DNA of 64,000 bases. It comes from Mucilaginibacter terrenus. GTDB taxonomy: Bacteria; Bacteroidota; Bacteroidia; Sphingobacteriales; Sphingobacteriaceae. Positions 18,057 to 27,992 of the stretch are shown piece after piece; the stretch's first letter is position 1; every line of letters begins with the position of its first letter. The translations under genes were made by a program, and so were the position numbers. The notes under the pieces were generated by a model. It had not been told where the DNA came from. It worked only from the letters and a program-made list of their open reading frames with translations, and ran no database searches. Where the stretch lies: the NCBI RefSeq assembly GCF_003432065.1, contig NZ_QWDE01000001.1, positions 744,001 to 808,000 on the forward strand, given 5' to 3'.

Positions 18057-18542
18057 ATGAATATCACACCAGATAAAGCTTTTTTACAGGCGGTAGGGCT
18101 TGGACTAGTTGCCGGCATGAGGACTATGTATGCGCCGGCAGTCGCCTCGCATATGTACAGCAGACATAAGTCGCGCTACCTGCGTCATGATCCTCTTTCT
18201 TTTATGCAAAGCATAACTGCTTCAAAGATTTTTAAGGTACTTGCTGCAGGAGAGTTGGTAGGAGATAAGCTACCTACCGCCCCTAATCGTACAAGTGCTC
18301 CGGGATTAATAGGGCGGGCAATATCGGGAATGCTGGTTGGGAGTGTTGTATATCGTGCAAACGGAAAACCGCCGGTTGTTGGCGGTTTAATTGGAGGGGC
18401 GGCCGCAGTTGCTTCTACTTTTGGTTGTTTTTTACTGCGCAGAGCTGTGGTTAAAAGCACAAAAATTCCCGATCCTTATATTGGCGCAGTTGAAGATGTG
18501 CTGGTAATTGCTGCCGGAGCAGCCATTACACAAAACGCGTGA
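18057..18542 (+). CDS. DUF4126 family membrane protein
   Basis: A 161-residue protein that begins MNITPDKAFLQAVGLGLVAGMRTMYAPA. The GMRT segment, the GELVGDKLPTAPNRTSAPGLIGRAISG motif and glycine-rich helices match DUF4126 proteins. The frame can be extended to a TTG at 17997, but the added residues (with three cysteines) are not family-like and the ATG at 18057 is preferred. It is divergent from the 17390 membrane protein. Function is unknown. Confidence 0.8.
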   Translation: MNITPDKAFLQAVGLGLVAGMRTMYAPAVASHMYSRHKSRYLRHDPLSFMQSITASKIFKVLAAGELVGDKLPTAPNRTSAPGLIGRAISGMLVGSVVYRANGKPPVVGGLIGGAAAVASTFGCFLLRRAVVKSTKIPDPYIGAVEDVLVIAAGAAITQNA

Positions 18543-18654
18543 TTTTTCCATTTGAATATCATCTTTGAGTGTGGAGCAGTCGTGCTCCTGAAATTTTGAT
18601 ATTTTTGTTAAATTAGTCAGGCTTTATACATCTTTCCGGGAGAATATACTTATA

Positions 18655-19269
18655 ATGAATGCAGGCATAGATCCTCAAGATATTAAACGTGAAAAAATTT
18701 TAGACGCTGCTCACCAGCGTTTTTTGCATTATGGTTATTCTAAAACCACAATGAACGAAATAGCCGGCGATCTATCGATGTCTAAGGCTTTGCTTTATTA
18801 TTACTTTCCGGACAAAAGCGAGCTGTACATGGCTGTGATGCGCAAGCTTGCTAACGAATACCTGAAACAACTCGAAGATAAAAGGGACAATTTTACCAGC
18901 TTGAGAGACGCGTTCGAGTTCCAGGTGAATACTCACCACAATTTCATCGTCACTAATTACAACTTCTTCGATTTTATAAGACTTAACGAACAGAATTTGC
19001 CTGACAGCATATGGGCGCTGATAACTGATATACATGGAGCCGAAATGCAGTTATTGGTAAATGCTATTGAAGCGGAGGCTGAGCTTGGCAAAATCAGTTC
19101 AGTTAAAAACCCCTCAGAGATTGTTGACGTATTCCTGGACGCGTTGCAGGGGATTAAGGTCGGCGCGCTGCCTCAAAAGAAGGTGTCATTCCCCAAAATG
19201 GAGCATCTTGAAGAGATACACAATAAGCGTTTGCTGCTGATAGATATTTTTGTAAAAGGACTTAAATAG
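18655..19269 (+). CDS. TetR family transcriptional regulator
   Basis: A 204-residue TetR protein. The DNA-binding domain is at residues 12-58 (REKILDAAHQRFLHYGYSKTTMNEIAGDLSMSKALLYYYFPDKSELY). The C-terminal ligand domain is not diagnostic. It converges on an OsmC gene with no spacer: its stop ends at 19269 and the OsmC stop codon begins at 19270. A TATTTTTG box at 18600-18607 may be its promoter. The regulated genes cannot be inferred. Confidence 0.9.
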   Translation: MNAGIDPQDIKREKILDAAHQRFLHYGYSKTTMNEIAGDLSMSKALLYYYFPDKSELYMAVMRKLANEYLKQLEDKRDNFTSLRDAFEFQVNTHHNFIVTNYNFFDFIRLNEQNLPDSIWALITDIHGAEMQLLVNAIEAEAELGKISSVKNPSEIVDVFLDALQGIKVGALPQKKVSFPKMEHLEEIHNKRLLLIDIFVKGLK

Positions 19270-19686
19270 TTAATCTTGCGCCAGGCTGGTGTTAATAGTG
19301 ATGTTTCCTACCAGGATTTTGTGAATAGGGCAGGCATCAGCAATTTTTATCAAGCGCTTTCGTTGATCTTCTGTAATTTCCCCTTTAAAGTATAAGCGGC
19401 TGTCAATCAATATTCCGTCATTCGTGCGGTACATCTCCAGATTAACTTTTATTTCGTTTATTGCCCACCTTTTACGGTTAATATACATGCGCAGGGTAAT
19501 AGCGGTACAACTCGCCAGGCTAGCCAACAATAATTGGTAAGGCGACATACCGGTATCCGTACCGCCATCTTCAGCCGGTTCATCAGCTATAATGTTGTGG
19601 TGGCCACTGTTTACTATGGTTTGATATTGCGCCCTGCCAATAACAGCCGACCCGTTTATGATAAAGTCCTTTGTTCCCGTATCCAT
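19270..19686 (-). CDS. OsmC family protein
   Basis: A 138-residue OsmC/YhfA-type protein. The two reactive cysteines of the family are present in LASLASCTAITLRMY (C60) and ADACPIHKIL (C119). OsmC/Ohr proteins reduce organic hydroperoxides; the MSPYQLLLASLASCTA pattern fits the general OsmC-like branch. It is cytosolic. It converges with the TetR gene without any intergenic base, so antisense effects or a shared 3' end are possible. Confidence 0.9.
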   Translation of the reverse strand: MDTGTKDFIINGSAVIGRAQYQTIVNSGHHNIIADEPAEDGGTDTGMSPYQLLLASLASCTAITLRMYINRKRWAINEIKVNLEMYRTNDGILIDSRLYFKGEITEDQRKRLIKIADACPIHKILVGNITINTSLAQD

Positions 19687-19704
19687 ACCTTTCGAAGATA
19701 GGGA

Positions 19705-20109
19705 TTAATCCTGGTTAAGATCGAGCATGCTCCAACTGCTTTCGCTTGATGCATTACCACCGAGGTAACGCAATGAAATGGTGAAATTTGTAGTAGATTT
19801 CTCTCCATTGGGACCTTTAGCTGTATAGGATGACTTTATCACGTAGACTGAATCGGACTTTTTTGCAAATTTATAGTTGCCGTCCTCAAATGATACGCTG
19901 TTAGACCGTACTGTTGGCCTTATATACACCTTGGCTATGGAATATGCCGCGTCACTTGTTGGCAGGCCATTGAAGCTCGGCAACGATCCGGAACCTGCAA
20001 TTTTAGCCACAATTATAACAATTGCTATCCCCGCTAATACCAGCAGGTAAGCTGCTTTAACAGCAGATTTCTTTTTTACTGTTTTATCCTGTAAGTAATC
20101 CTGATTCAT
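19705..20109 (-). CDS. Single-pass membrane-anchored hypothetical protein
   Basis: A 134-residue protein with a basic cytosolic start (MNQDYLQDKTVKKKSAVK), one membrane helix (AAYLLVLAGIAIVIIVAKIAGSG), and a soluble domain of about 90 residues with beta-strand character (NYKFAKKSDSVYVIKSSYTAK, NFTISLRYLGG). The layout resembles cytochrome oxidase assembly factor Coa1-like proteins of Bacteroidota, but no motif proves it. It follows the PorP gene on the same strand with a 39-base gap, so it could be cotranscribed with the secretion pair. Confidence 0.7.
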   Translation of the reverse strand: MNQDYLQDKTVKKKSAVKAAYLLVLAGIAIVIIVAKIAGSGSLPSFNGLPTSDAAYSIAKVYIRPTVRSNSVSFEDGNYKFAKKSDSVYVIKSSYTAKGPNGEKSTTNFTISLRYLGGNASSESSWSMLDLNQD

Positions 20110-20148
20110 AAGAGCTTACTACGCTTTAAATCGTAATAAGTTCCAAAA

Positions 20149-21192
20149 CTAGTAAAAATCGTAGCATCTGCGGGCACCATTAAATTTGCGGTAGTCGTTC
20201 TGTCGCGATGGCAAGGTTGTTTCGTAGCCTATACTGCCCTCGGTGGTCCCGCTGGTATTGCTGTAGTTGAGGCCTCTGCCAGAAGGTACATCATGACTTA
20301 CACCAAGTCGCATTTTTTCTGCACCCTCGCGATTGATAAAAACGTCGAAAATAAAAGAGACCACCACTGCACCCGGGCCACTAACGCCATCGCTGCGGTA
20401 CCACAAACCGGCGTTTATGCTACGTCGTTTATATTGGACGCCTACGTTTAGCGACTGTGCAGTAGATTGCTTGTAAAGCACTACAGAAGGTATGATATAC
20501 GATTTTTGATCCTCATCCACATTGTCGTCCTGCGTGATGTTGTAGCGATAGCTCACATGAAAAGTTCCCCGCATAGGAAGCTTTGCCGGTACACCCGTGA
20601 ACGATTCGTTTGGCTGGTTGATGTGCTGCAAAGCACCACCTATGTTAAACTCACCGGCTGTGACATTGACACCGGCACCAGAATCAAAGTAAAACTTGTT
20701 GTTGAATAGCCCCGCATCTGCCGCTGTAGGTAACCCGGGAATATACCCTAAGCGTGGATCTATCTGGTCGCCAAAAACCAGCTTGCTGTAATCTACCGAG
20801 CGGTTACTAACGCCCGCCTGCAAGCCAAAAGACAATACAAAATCATCAGACCCAACACTGTAGGAGTAAATACCCGATATATTATTCTTATTTAAATAGG
20901 CTGTTCCCTCGCTGGCACGGGTGAAGATAAGGCCAAACCCGCCGCCAAAACGCGGCACGTTGTAATCTATTGATGCCGACATGTAGGAGAGTCCGCCGCC
21001 GCCAACAGTAGTGTACTGATTGCGGTAAATTAGGTTCATGCGCAGATCACCCTCAAATTGCCCATTAAGTGCAGGATTAAGATATACGGGGTTGTTGAAG
21101 AATTGCGAATACATGTGGTCTTGTGCCGTTGCACTCAACCCCTTAAGCAACCCCATAAATACAATAATACAAACCGTCGTTATCCTCTTCAT
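20149..21192 (-). CDS. PorP/SprF family type IX secretion membrane protein
   Basis: A 347-residue outer-membrane beta-barrel protein. A signal peptide (MKRITTVCIIVFMGLLKGLSATAQD) is followed by the family-defining DHMYSQFFNNPVYLNPALNGQF. The rest is alternating amphipathic strands. PorP/SprF proteins help secrete partner proteins with type B C-terminal sorting domains; the model is SprF with SprB in Flavobacterium johnsoniae. The gene starts one base after the stop of the 1725-residue type B cargo, so the pair is very likely cargo plus dedicated helper. Confidence 0.94.
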   Translation of the reverse strand: MKRITTVCIIVFMGLLKGLSATAQDHMYSQFFNNPVYLNPALNGQFEGDLRMNLIYRNQYTTVGGGGLSYMSASIDYNVPRFGGGFGLIFTRASEGTAYLNKNNISGIYSYSVGSDDFVLSFGLQAGVSNRSVDYSKLVFGDQIDPRLGYIPGLPTAADAGLFNNKFYFDSGAGVNVTAGEFNIGGALQHINQPNESFTGVPAKLPMRGTFHVSYRYNITQDDNVDEDQKSYIIPSVVLYKQSTAQSLNVGVQYKRRSINAGLWYRSDGVSGPGAVVVSFIFDVFINREGAEKMRLGVSHDVPSGRGLNYSNTSGTTEGSIGYETTLPSRQNDYRKFNGARRCYDFY

Positions 21193-21193
21193 C

Positions 21194-24100
21194 TTACCTT
21201 AATAAATGTATTATACCCGTGCGTTTAGGCAGGGAGTTATTGTAGCTCATGCCTTTCCAATCTGTTCCGTTAAGGAAATGTGCGGTTGCCTGCCAAACGT
21301 AATTACCCTGCGGAGCCGGGCTGCCTTTGAAGGTCCCATCCCAACCCTCTGTAGGTTCGCCTTTGCTGCTTAGTTTCGTGGTTTCCCACACTAATTGGCC
21401 CCAGTTGTTAAATACCTGCATGTGCCAGCTTTCAATTCCCGAACCTTTAGCCATAAAGGTTTGTAGTTCGGTAGTACTGCCGGTTGGCATAAACGCATTT
21501 GGCAGATAAAGTTGCCCGGGGATGCCTGTGATCTGCACATTATGTGAAATGGTGCTGTCGCAGCCTTCACGGTTAAGCACGCGCAACGTCACTTTGTAAG
21601 TGCCGGTGTCGGCATAGGTATGGCTTGGGTTCTGACCGATGTCCGTCGTTCCATCACCAAAATCCCAATGCCAGCTTACCGGGTTTCCGGATGTTCTGTC
21701 GTCAAATGCAAAGTGATAATTAGGTATGCTGGTTATAAAACCAGGTGTTGCTGTGAAATCGACGTTTGGAGCAGCCGTTACTTTTACAAAATCCGTTTTT
21801 GTAATTGTTTGGGCGCAGCCTGTTGCCAGGTTAGTTACGGTGAGTTTCACGGTATACGAAGGGCTCTTTGACGAGTAAGTGTGCGGCAGCGGCGTAAAGC
21901 CTGAAAAGTGCTTGCCATCGCCAAAGTCCCAGTCATAGCTAAGCGATGAAGCCGGAGTGCCTGCATTGGCTTGAGTGAGATTACTAAAACTAACCGTGAT
22001 AGCCTTACATCCTGATCTTATATCTGCATCAAAGTTTGGCTCAGGCAAGGCGTAGGCCTCAAACTGTATGCTGTCTTTAGATACAACAGCAGCACAATCG
22101 TTTATGGCAATGGTATGCACGTAATAAATACCTGGTTTTGCAAATGTATATGGTTGTTCTGTTGGGCTGCCTTGTATCTCTTCCACCAGCTTTCCATTGG
22201 CATCTGTAATGCGGTACCTAAAGGTATCCCCACTGGTAGATATATTTACAAACGTGGCGTTTAGCGGGGCACAGCCTTTATGCAGGTTGTCTTTCGCAAA
22301 AGCGCGTGCAATAAACGCAGCAGGGGAAACGGTAATATTAATATGCGTGCTCTCGCTTGTAGTGCCGCAAAATCCTGTAGCTACTGCATAAAGTGTATAA
22401 ACGGTAGTAACAGTTGGCGAGAGCGCTGCGAATTGCACGGGAGACTTATCCGTCTTGTGTATGACCGGCAACGCCAGCTTTCCTTTATTGTCGTACAGGT
22501 AGTAGTCGTAACCTGTATTATTGCCTGGCGAAAGGTTTTGTGCACGTATGGCTAAACTTCCGCAGCCGGTTAGCTCATCCGGCGATATCTTAATAATCGG
22601 GGTAGCTGGCCTCACCAAAATGTCCAACACAAACGGTGATCGCTGTACGCAGTTGCCCGGAAGGTTTAGCAAAACGTGATAAATAGTATCCCTGCCGTCT
22701 GTTTTTGGATGGAACGTATGTACAGGGTTTACCTCTGTAGAAGTGGCGGAACCGTCACCAAAGTCCCAAAGGAACGATGTACCTGTGATAAGCGACGACG
22801 TATTGCTGAACTGCACAGTTACGGGTCCGCAACCTTCTGCTTTATCGGCTTTAAAAGAGGCAATTACATCAGGGGCATCAAATACTTCTACGGTGTCCTG
22901 CGAGTCGCCGCAGGGTGGCAGGCCGGTAATTGTCCATGTAAATTTATAGGTATTATTCGATATCAGTCCATTTACCTGGGTTTGAGGGTCTGCCGCGTCA
23001 GCAAAAGTTACTGCCGGGCCGCTTACCTGTGTCCAATGGCCCGTATATGGCAGGGGACTGTTGCCGTTTAGCTTGGCGGACGCGGCGTTGCAAACCGTAA
23101 AATCGGCGCCTGCGTTGGCTATTTGTACAGGCTGATTGACTGTAATAGTAGCTGTTGATGATCGTTCTACATTGCAGCCGCCATTTTGTACAACTGCCCG
23201 GTAAAAAGTGGTTTGGGTGAGATTAAGATAACTTTGCTGCGCAGTGATGTTGGCAATATTAACCCAGGTTGTACCATCTGTTGATGATTCCCAGCTCAGC
23301 ACTTTACCATTATTGCCTGATAAAGTAAGCAAGCCGCTATTTGAACCTGAACATGTGGTTGTCGAACCGGCTACAGTACCGGCTATAGTTGGCTCATCTA
23401 CTGTGATGTTAACAGCATCGCTTGTAGGCGGGCAGGATGGTGACGAATAAACCGACCATATAAACTGGTAAACGTTACCGGGTTGCAGGCCGCTAACTAT
23501 AGCATTAGGATTAGTGTTGTCGGAAAAAGTTATGCCGCTTTGGCCGGAAGCCAGCGTCCATACGCCTGTGCCCGGCGCGGGCGAGTTTCCTTTAAGCTGA
23601 TAGGTGGGGCCTGCGCATATTGCTTCATCAGGGCCTGCGCTCGCCTGTACAGGAGCAGGATAAACAGTTACAATAACATCTATGGGCGCGCCAGAACACG
23701 CGCCATGATAAGGTGTAATAGTGTAGGTTACCGTGCCGTTTGCATTGCCGGTATTGGTAAGAGCATCCTGAATGGCGCTAATTGCCACTGGTGTAGTTTG
23801 TTTGCTATTACCTGTTACACCCGTTGTAGCAATACTTGTCCAGGTGTAGGTGGTGTTTGCCGTGCTCGACGTGATAACAACATTAGCAGCCTGCGTATTG
23901 CAAACAGCTGATGGCGATGCGCTGATGTTTGGTATACGGTTAACGTTTACAGTAAGCTTAAATGGATTGCCGGGACAGCCGTTCGTTGTCGGCGTGATGA
24001 TATAGGTAACTACAGCATCGCCCGTACCGGTAGCGTTGATGATCTCGCTTATAGTTGGGCCGCTGCCCGTAGCCGCAAAGCCGGTCGCGTTACCAGAAGT

Positions 24101-26371
24101 GAGTACCGCAGTCCAGCTGTAGGTACTAAGAGGGTTAGCCGAAGTTATATTGTAGTTGAAATTTTGTCCTGTACAAACATCTGCTGTTGCTGTACTGGTA
24201 ATATTGTCTTTACGTGTAATAGCGATGGTAGCGGTGCTGCTTATGAGGTTACACGGAGCCGCAAGTGTGGTTAATGCATCCAGGGACAACGTCACTGTGC
24301 CTGCACTTATTTCTGCTGCGGATGGCGTGTAAACTGCCTGCAGTACATTGCGCGATGGCGAGAAGGTACCCGTTCCGCCTGACCATTTATAGCTTACAAC
24401 ATTGCCGGTGATATTACCCTCAAGCGTTGCAGAACTACCTTCGCAAATAGTTTGATCCCCACCGGAGGTAACAACGGGTGCCTCCTGAAAAGCCAGCTGC
24501 TGCGAATCGGTGGCGGTACCGCAATTGTTAACATGAGTTACTTTCACAGTATAAACCGCATAATCGTTAAACAAGATCTGAGGCGATTTACTGTTAGCAG
24601 TTGTGCCGTTTGCAAAGCTGTAAGCGCCACCGCCAACTATCCATGTGTAGGTACCCGGTAATTCCAGCTGGGTGCCGGTAAGAATGGTTTTAGTTACCGT
24701 GCCCGACGGACCGAAAGTTAGCGTCAGTCCCTTGCCGCACAATAACGCGTCGGGCGATAATGTTGCTGTAGGAGTAAGGTTAACCGCGACTGTACCGGTA
24801 GATGATAGTACTTCACCGCAAGACGCCGTGTTGATGCTTAATTGTACCGTGTAAACACCACTCGCCGTAAAATTGAAGACCGGATCTTTACTGTTGGCGT
24901 TTGTACCGCTTAAATAGGTTATAGGCTGCGGCCCTTTAACTATCCATTTGTATACGGTTCCTGTGTTACATACCTCGTCTACTACCGAAGTGTTTACAGG
25001 TTTAAGCGGACCTGCGGTACATATAGCCCCACCATCTGGCAAAGTAAAAGATGGTTTTGGCGCATTTTGGATGCAAATAGTCGTTTCTACATCCTTAACA
25101 TCACAGATGTTACTGCCGTCCTGCAAATGCAATGTTACTGTGTGCTGCCCATTGGAGGTAAAGGTGTGTTCAAAAGGCTGCGACACGGGGTAATTTAAAG
25201 CAACAACAACTCCGTCTACACTCCAGGTGTATTTGGCGTTTGCATTTGAACAATCAGCAGTTTTAGCATTCGGATCCTGCCCGGTTTCTGATGAATTGTT
25301 AAACGAAACAAGCGTGTTTGTACAGCCGGTAAGTGGACCGGATATTTTGTTGATAGGAGGGGACAATACCTTTGCATACCCGGTAACAAGTGTACCTACC
25401 TTACCGCAAAAGGGACTGGTAGGTTGCAAATCAACCTGGAACACGTTTACCTGGCCGTTCACCACGTTTCCGCAGGATGCAGCCTTGTACAGATGCTGTA
25501 TCAATCCTCCTGAATTAACAAGATCACAAAGGGTGTAGTTGGTGCTGGAGCCATCTCCCCAGGTAACATTATAGATAATGCCTGGATAGTTTTTCTGGAT
25601 ACCGTTTGCTGTGCTTACATCTACTATATAGGTGAGCTTATTTTTGTCGTTTAAACAAACCAGGTTACTGCCAGATGCGCCAAAACTATTGTTTACTACG
25701 TTGTTGATAAGCGTGTAAGCCTTTGTGCCAACTACTCCATTACTTTCGGCTCTTGCCAACACCGTATAGTTTGCAGCTTTTGCAATAAACGAATGCCCGT
25801 CTACAGCAATGGTGCCTTCGTTTGTTTTTGATAGTTCGTTATAAAAGCTCGCGGTTGTCGCAGCTCCGTTAGATGATGCGTTTACAAACGGGTATGCGGC
25901 ATTGTTAGTTCCAATACAGGCGCCAAATACATCCGGGTTGTCGCTATTAATAGATTGCGATGTAACGCCGGCCTGTATGCCATCTGACGCTGTTATAGTA
26001 AATGGTGCCGAAGTAGTTGGCAGTACAGCGGGATCTGAACTGGTTATGCGCAATTTATAGCCGCTGCCTGCCGGTGTTCCAGTAGGGATTATGCCATTTA
26101 CAAAAGTTCCATAAAAACCCTTGTATGTTCCTATAGCCGTAGCAGAACTAAAATTGCCGGCGGCATCTGAAAGGTAAAGGGTAAAGATATTGGTAGAGCT
26201 TGTGCATCCTGAGGATGTGTTCAACTCAAAGGGTGCAGCAATGGTAGATCCCTGTCCGTATGGGCCGGGATCTATAGTACCTATTGTTATTGTTTGGGCA
26301 AAGCCGCTTGCAGCAAACAGGAAGAATAAGCAACAAGTAAGTAAAAGGACTTTAGTAGAAATTCTATCCAT
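21194..26371 (-). CDS. Giant secreted PKD/Ig-repeat protein with type B T9SS sorting domain
   Basis: A 1725-residue secreted protein. It has a signal peptide (MDRISTKVLLLTCCLFFLFAASGFAQT) and many Ig-like and PKD modules, seen as repeated patterns such as QTICEGSSATLEGN, DEAICAGPTYQLKGNSP and DFTVCNAASAKLNGNSP. Classical WDFGDG PKD motifs occur near residues 1200, 1480 and 1565. The last 85 or so residues (YLPNAFMPTG, then VFNNWGQLVWE, GWDGTFKG and GNYVWQATAHF) are the gliding-motility-associated C-terminal (type B) sorting domain. Many paired cysteines suggest an exported, disulfide-stabilised fibre or adhesin. The composition is Thr/Ser/Asn-rich. The ligand is unknown. It is directly followed by its PorP/SprF partner. 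Confidence 0.95.
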   Translation of the reverse strand: MDRISTKVLLLTCCLFFLFAASGFAQTITIGTIDPGPYGQGSTIAAPFELNTSSGCTSSTNIFTLYLSDAAGNFSSATAIGTYKGFYGTFVNGIIPTGTPAGSGYKLRITSSDPAVLPTTSAPFTITASDGIQAGVTSQSINSDNPDVFGACIGTNNAAYPFVNASSNGAATTASFYNELSKTNEGTIAVDGHSFIAKAANYTVLARAESNGVVGTKAYTLINNVVNNSFGASGSNLVCLNDKNKLTYIVDVSTANGIQKNYPGIIYNVTWGDGSSTNYTLCDLVNSGGLIQHLYKAASCGNVVNGQVNVFQVDLQPTSPFCGKVGTLVTGYAKVLSPPINKISGPLTGCTNTLVSFNNSSETGQDPNAKTADCSNANAKYTWSVDGVVVALNYPVSQPFEHTFTSNGQHTVTLHLQDGSNICDVKDVETTICIQNAPKPSFTLPDGGAICTAGPLKPVNTSVVDEVCNTGTVYKWIVKGPQPITYLSGTNANSKDPVFNFTASGVYTVQLSINTASCGEVLSSTGTVAVNLTPTATLSPDALLCGKGLTLTFGPSGTVTKTILTGTQLELPGTYTWIVGGGAYSFANGTTANSKSPQILFNDYAVYTVKVTHVNNCGTATDSQQLAFQEAPVVTSGGDQTICEGSSATLEGNITGNVVSYKWSGGTGTFSPSRNVLQAVYTPSAAEISAGTVTLSLDALTTLAAPCNLISSTATIAITRKDNITSTATADVCTGQNFNYNITSANPLSTYSWTAVLTSGNATGFAATGSGPTISEIINATGTGDAVVTYIITPTTNGCPGNPFKLTVNVNRIPNISASPSAVCNTQAANVVITSSTANTTYTWTSIATTGVTGNSKQTTPVAISAIQDALTNTGNANGTVTYTITPYHGACSGAPIDVIVTVYPAPVQASAGPDEAICAGPTYQLKGNSPAPGTGVWTLASGQSGITFSDNTNPNAIVSGLQPGNVYQFIWSVYSSPSCPPTSDAVNITVDEPTIAGTVAGSTTTCSGSNSGLLTLSGNNGKVLSWESSTDGTTWVNIANITAQQSYLNLTQTTFYRAVVQNGGCNVERSSTATITVNQPVQIANAGADFTVCNAASAKLNGNSPLPYTGHWTQVSGPAVTFADAADPQTQVNGLISNNTYKFTWTITGLPPCGDSQDTVEVFDAPDVIASFKADKAEGCGPVTVQFSNTSSLITGTSFLWDFGDGSATSTEVNPVHTFHPKTDGRDTIYHVLLNLPGNCVQRSPFVLDILVRPATPIIKISPDELTGCGSLAIRAQNLSPGNNTGYDYYLYDNKGKLALPVIHKTDKSPVQFAALSPTVTTVYTLYAVATGFCGTTSESTHINITVSPAAFIARAFAKDNLHKGCAPLNATFVNISTSGDTFRYRITDANGKLVEEIQGSPTEQPYTFAKPGIYYVHTIAINDCAAVVSKDSIQFEAYALPEPNFDADIRSGCKAITVSFSNLTQANAGTPASSLSYDWDFGDGKHFSGFTPLPHTYSSKSPSYTVKLTVTNLATGCAQTITKTDFVKVTAAPNVDFTATPGFITSIPNYHFAFDDRTSGNPVSWHWDFGDGTTDIGQNPSHTYADTGTYKVTLRVLNREGCDSTISHNVQITGIPGQLYLPNAFMPTGSTTELQTFMAKGSGIESWHMQVFNNWGQLVWETTKLSSKGEPTEGWDGTFKGSPAPQGNYVWQATAHFLNGTDWKGMSYNNSLPKRTGIIHLLR

Positions 26372-26660
26372 TCAAACTCGCAAAAATCAATTAGAGGGAG
26401 ACTTTCACAGTTAAACCAATTGCAAAGCAGAGCGGTTGTCATTTGTGTAATCGATTATTTTTACGGGTGTGGATGCTTGAAAGTTGCTTTAAATTAAAAA
26501 AAACGACGAAATTTTAACTTGCTGATAAACAGTTAAGTGACCTATAACCAATAGAGGGATATTGTATCATCTACACTTTAGATAGCGGTAATCTTAAAAA
26601 GAGTGCCGAAATGTTTTGCGTCAGCTAGATTTTAATAAAGTAACTTAAGATATTACATTG

Positions 26661-27899
26661 CTATCCGAAGAATAAGTAGCTGATAAAAATTGCTGCTATA
26701 ACACCGGCTAGGTCAGCTATTAAACCAAATGGAATAGCGTAGCGTGATTTTTTGATGCCTACCGAACCAAAATAAAGCGCAACAATATAGAACGTGGTAT
26801 CTGCCGAACCGTTGAATACAGATCCCAGCCTACCGGCAAAACTATCCGCCCCATAAGTTTGCATGGTGCTGATCATCATCGCTTTTGAGCCAGAGCCGCT
26901 GAGTGGTTTCATGTAAGCTACCGGTAAGGCATCAACAAAACGGGTGTCTAACCCTGCCTGGGTCACCAGCCAGCGTACGCCATCGTTAAGGTAAGTTAAT
27001 GCACCACTATTACGAAAAACACTGATACCAACCAGCATTGCAACCAAATACGGAATGATCTTGACAGACACGCCAAAGCCTTCTTTAGCGCCATCTATAA
27101 ATGCTTCAAACACGTTTATACGTTTACGCATTGCTCCTAAGATGAAAACCACCGGGATACAGTATATAAGCGTATTGCTAATGACCTTTGATACTAAAGA
27201 TATCTGATCGTGATTGAGTTGCGTGGTGAAATACCAAACTAACAGGGTTATAAAGGCTGTCATGCCGCCGAGCCAGGCTAGTATAACCCTGTCAAACAGA
27301 TTTATCTTCTGCTTTATCGCTACAGCAAGCATACCAATTACAGTTGCTACATAGGTGGCTATTATGCAGGGCAGGAACACATCTGCAGGATCTTTAGCAT
27401 GTAGTATATAACGTTGCGCAATAATGGTTACCGGCAGGAGCTGTAAACCAGAAGTATGCAGCACCAGGAACATAATCTGCGCATTAGATGCGGTTTCTTT
27501 ATCTGGATTAAGCTCCTGGAGGCTGCCCATTGCTTTCAGCCCAAGCGGGGTAGCAGCGTTGTCCAACCCTAGAAGATTAGCCGAAAAATTCATCATCATT
27601 TGCCCGTTGGCCGGGTGGTTTTTTGGTACCCCCGGAAAGAGCCGGCTAAGGAAAGGGCCTACTATGCGCGCTAAAAAGTTCATGGCGCCGGCTTGTTCCC
27701 CTATGTTCATGATACCCAGCCACAGCACCATGTTGCCCGCAAGGGGTAAAGCAATATCCATTACCGATGACTTCGACATATCGAACATGCCATCCACCAG
27801 CAATTTAAAAGCGTCAACATCGCCCAGGAATATGAGCTTGCATAATGCTATAACAAATGCTATAAGAAAAAAGGCTATCCAGATGTAATTAAGCGCCAT
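26661..27899 (-). CDS. Fused SpmA/SpmB-like nucleoside-recognition (Gate) membrane protein
   Basis: A 412-residue polytopic membrane protein with two Gate (nucleoside recognition) domains. The SpmA-like half holds FSANLLGLDNAATPLGLKAMGSLQ, and the SpmB-like half holds PYMKPLSGSGSKAMMISTM-type sequence and GSVFNGSADTTFYIVALYFGSVG. In Bacillus the two halves are separate spore-maturation proteins, but fused forms are common in non-sporing Bacteroidota, where the role is unknown. The frame continues upstream to 28136, but that stretch is the antisense of the DinB gene and is not family-like. The ATG at 27899 (MALNYIWIAFFLI) is the start. Confidence 0.9.
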   Translation of the reverse strand: MALNYIWIAFFLIAFVIALCKLIFLGDVDAFKLLVDGMFDMSKSSVMDIALPLAGNMVLWLGIMNIGEQAGAMNFLARIVGPFLSRLFPGVPKNHPANGQMMMNFSANLLGLDNAATPLGLKAMGSLQELNPDKETASNAQIMFLVLHTSGLQLLPVTIIAQRYILHAKDPADVFLPCIIATYVATVIGMLAVAIKQKINLFDRVILAWLGGMTAFITLLVWYFTTQLNHDQISLVSKVISNTLIYCIPVVFILGAMRKRINVFEAFIDGAKEGFGVSVKIIPYLVAMLVGISVFRNSGALTYLNDGVRWLVTQAGLDTRFVDALPVAYMKPLSGSGSKAMMISTMQTYGADSFAGRLGSVFNGSADTTFYIVALYFGSVGIKKSRYAIPFGLIADLAGVIAAIFISYLFFG

Positions 27900-27992
27900 A
27901 GTAGTGTTTAAGGGCTTGAAGTTAATTTTTTTTGAATTATTAATGTGGAAATCGCCATCTTTAAAATCAAATTTCTTTAAACCTGCCTTAGC

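Noticed and set aside
23483..23911. A 142-codon plus-strand frame within the giant PKD gene
   Set aside because: It is antisense to repeat domains, Cys/Arg-rich and without any recognisable pattern.
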